A stretch of 6,341 nucleotides of DNA from Acidobacteriota bacterium (lineage in GTDB: Bacteria; Acidobacteriota; Terriglobia; UBA7540). The stretch spans positions 1 through 6,341 of the forward strand of contig JAJYJL010000521.1 in assembly GCA_021789565.1 (NCBI GenBank), given 5' to 3'. The notes below the pieces were generated by a model that was not told where the DNA came from, ran no database searches, and saw nothing but the letters and a program-made list of their open reading frames with translations. Shown piece after piece: positions 6,266 through 6,341 of this stretch; positions within the stretch are counted from its first letter, which is position 1; every line of letters begins with the position of its first letter. The position numbers and the translations under genes are program-made.

Positions 6266-6341
6266 CGGCGGGCCTTCTTCTTTTCCGCTGAACGTTGGTC
6301 ACGGCTTTTTGCCTGATCCGACTTGCGGCAAACTTCGTCGT
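6262..6341 (-). CDS. C-terminal tail of an unidentified minus-strand gene (partial)
   Basis: The minus-strand frame entering at the right edge is open for 25 codons and ends at a TAG (6262-6264) that overlaps the TAA of the aminotransferase (6263-6265). The encoded tail is highly charged, ending SAEKKKARR, as often seen at the C-terminus of nucleic-acid-binding proteins. The stretch is too short to name a family, and an open frame of this length can occur by chance. The main support is the compact convergent stop arrangement and the absence of anything else in these bases. Confidence 0.35.
   Translation of the reverse strand, partial: DEVCRKSDQAKSRDQRSAEKKKARR

Overview
The window is chromosomal-looking DNA from a Gram-negative-type bacterium. 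One protein has a Sec signal peptide plus a membrane phosphatase fold, and Shine-Dalgarno (SD) sequences of the GGAGG type precede several genes. GC content looks moderately high and the genes are closely packed outside one spacer. An environmental lineage such as Acidobacteriota would fit the gene mix, but this is a guess from protein style and no marker gene is present. No RNA gene, insertion sequence, CRISPR array or phage gene is visible.

Layout. (1) Bases 1-524, plus strand: the 3' part of a HAD-superfamily phosphatase/phosphomutase cut by the left edge. (2) Bases 536-3353, minus strand, read right to left: an enolase-superfamily sugar-acid dehydratase resembling L-rhamnonate dehydratase, then an SDR dehydrogenase after a 69-base gap, then a secreted/membrane PAP2 phosphatase whose start lies 32 bases inside the SDR gene. 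(3) Bases 3354-3822: a divergent intergenic region, by far the longest non-coding stretch here. It must hold the promoters of both flanking transcription units and has no gene I can support. (4) Bases 3823-6265, plus strand: a UDP-galactopyranose-mutase-like FAD oxidoreductase followed directly by a DegT/DnrJ/EryC1/StrS sugar aminotransferase. (5) Bases 6262-6341: probably the lysine/arginine-rich C-terminal tail of a further minus-strand gene cut by the right edge.

Function. The minus-strand dehydratase and SDR make sense as consecutive steps of a non-phosphorylated deoxy-sugar-acid pathway: aldonate to 2-keto-3-deoxy-aldonate, then oxidation to a diketo acid. The plus-strand pair looks like nucleotide-sugar or surface-glycan/glycoside biosynthesis. 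The two units diverge from the same spacer but need not be functionally linked.

The most notable sequence-level points are the translation starts. The dehydratase uses GTG and the FAD protein most likely TTG, each behind a strong SD. The aminotransferase has its only strong SD placed in front of an ATT codon rather than the available ATG. I do not see a clearly novel multi-gene system.
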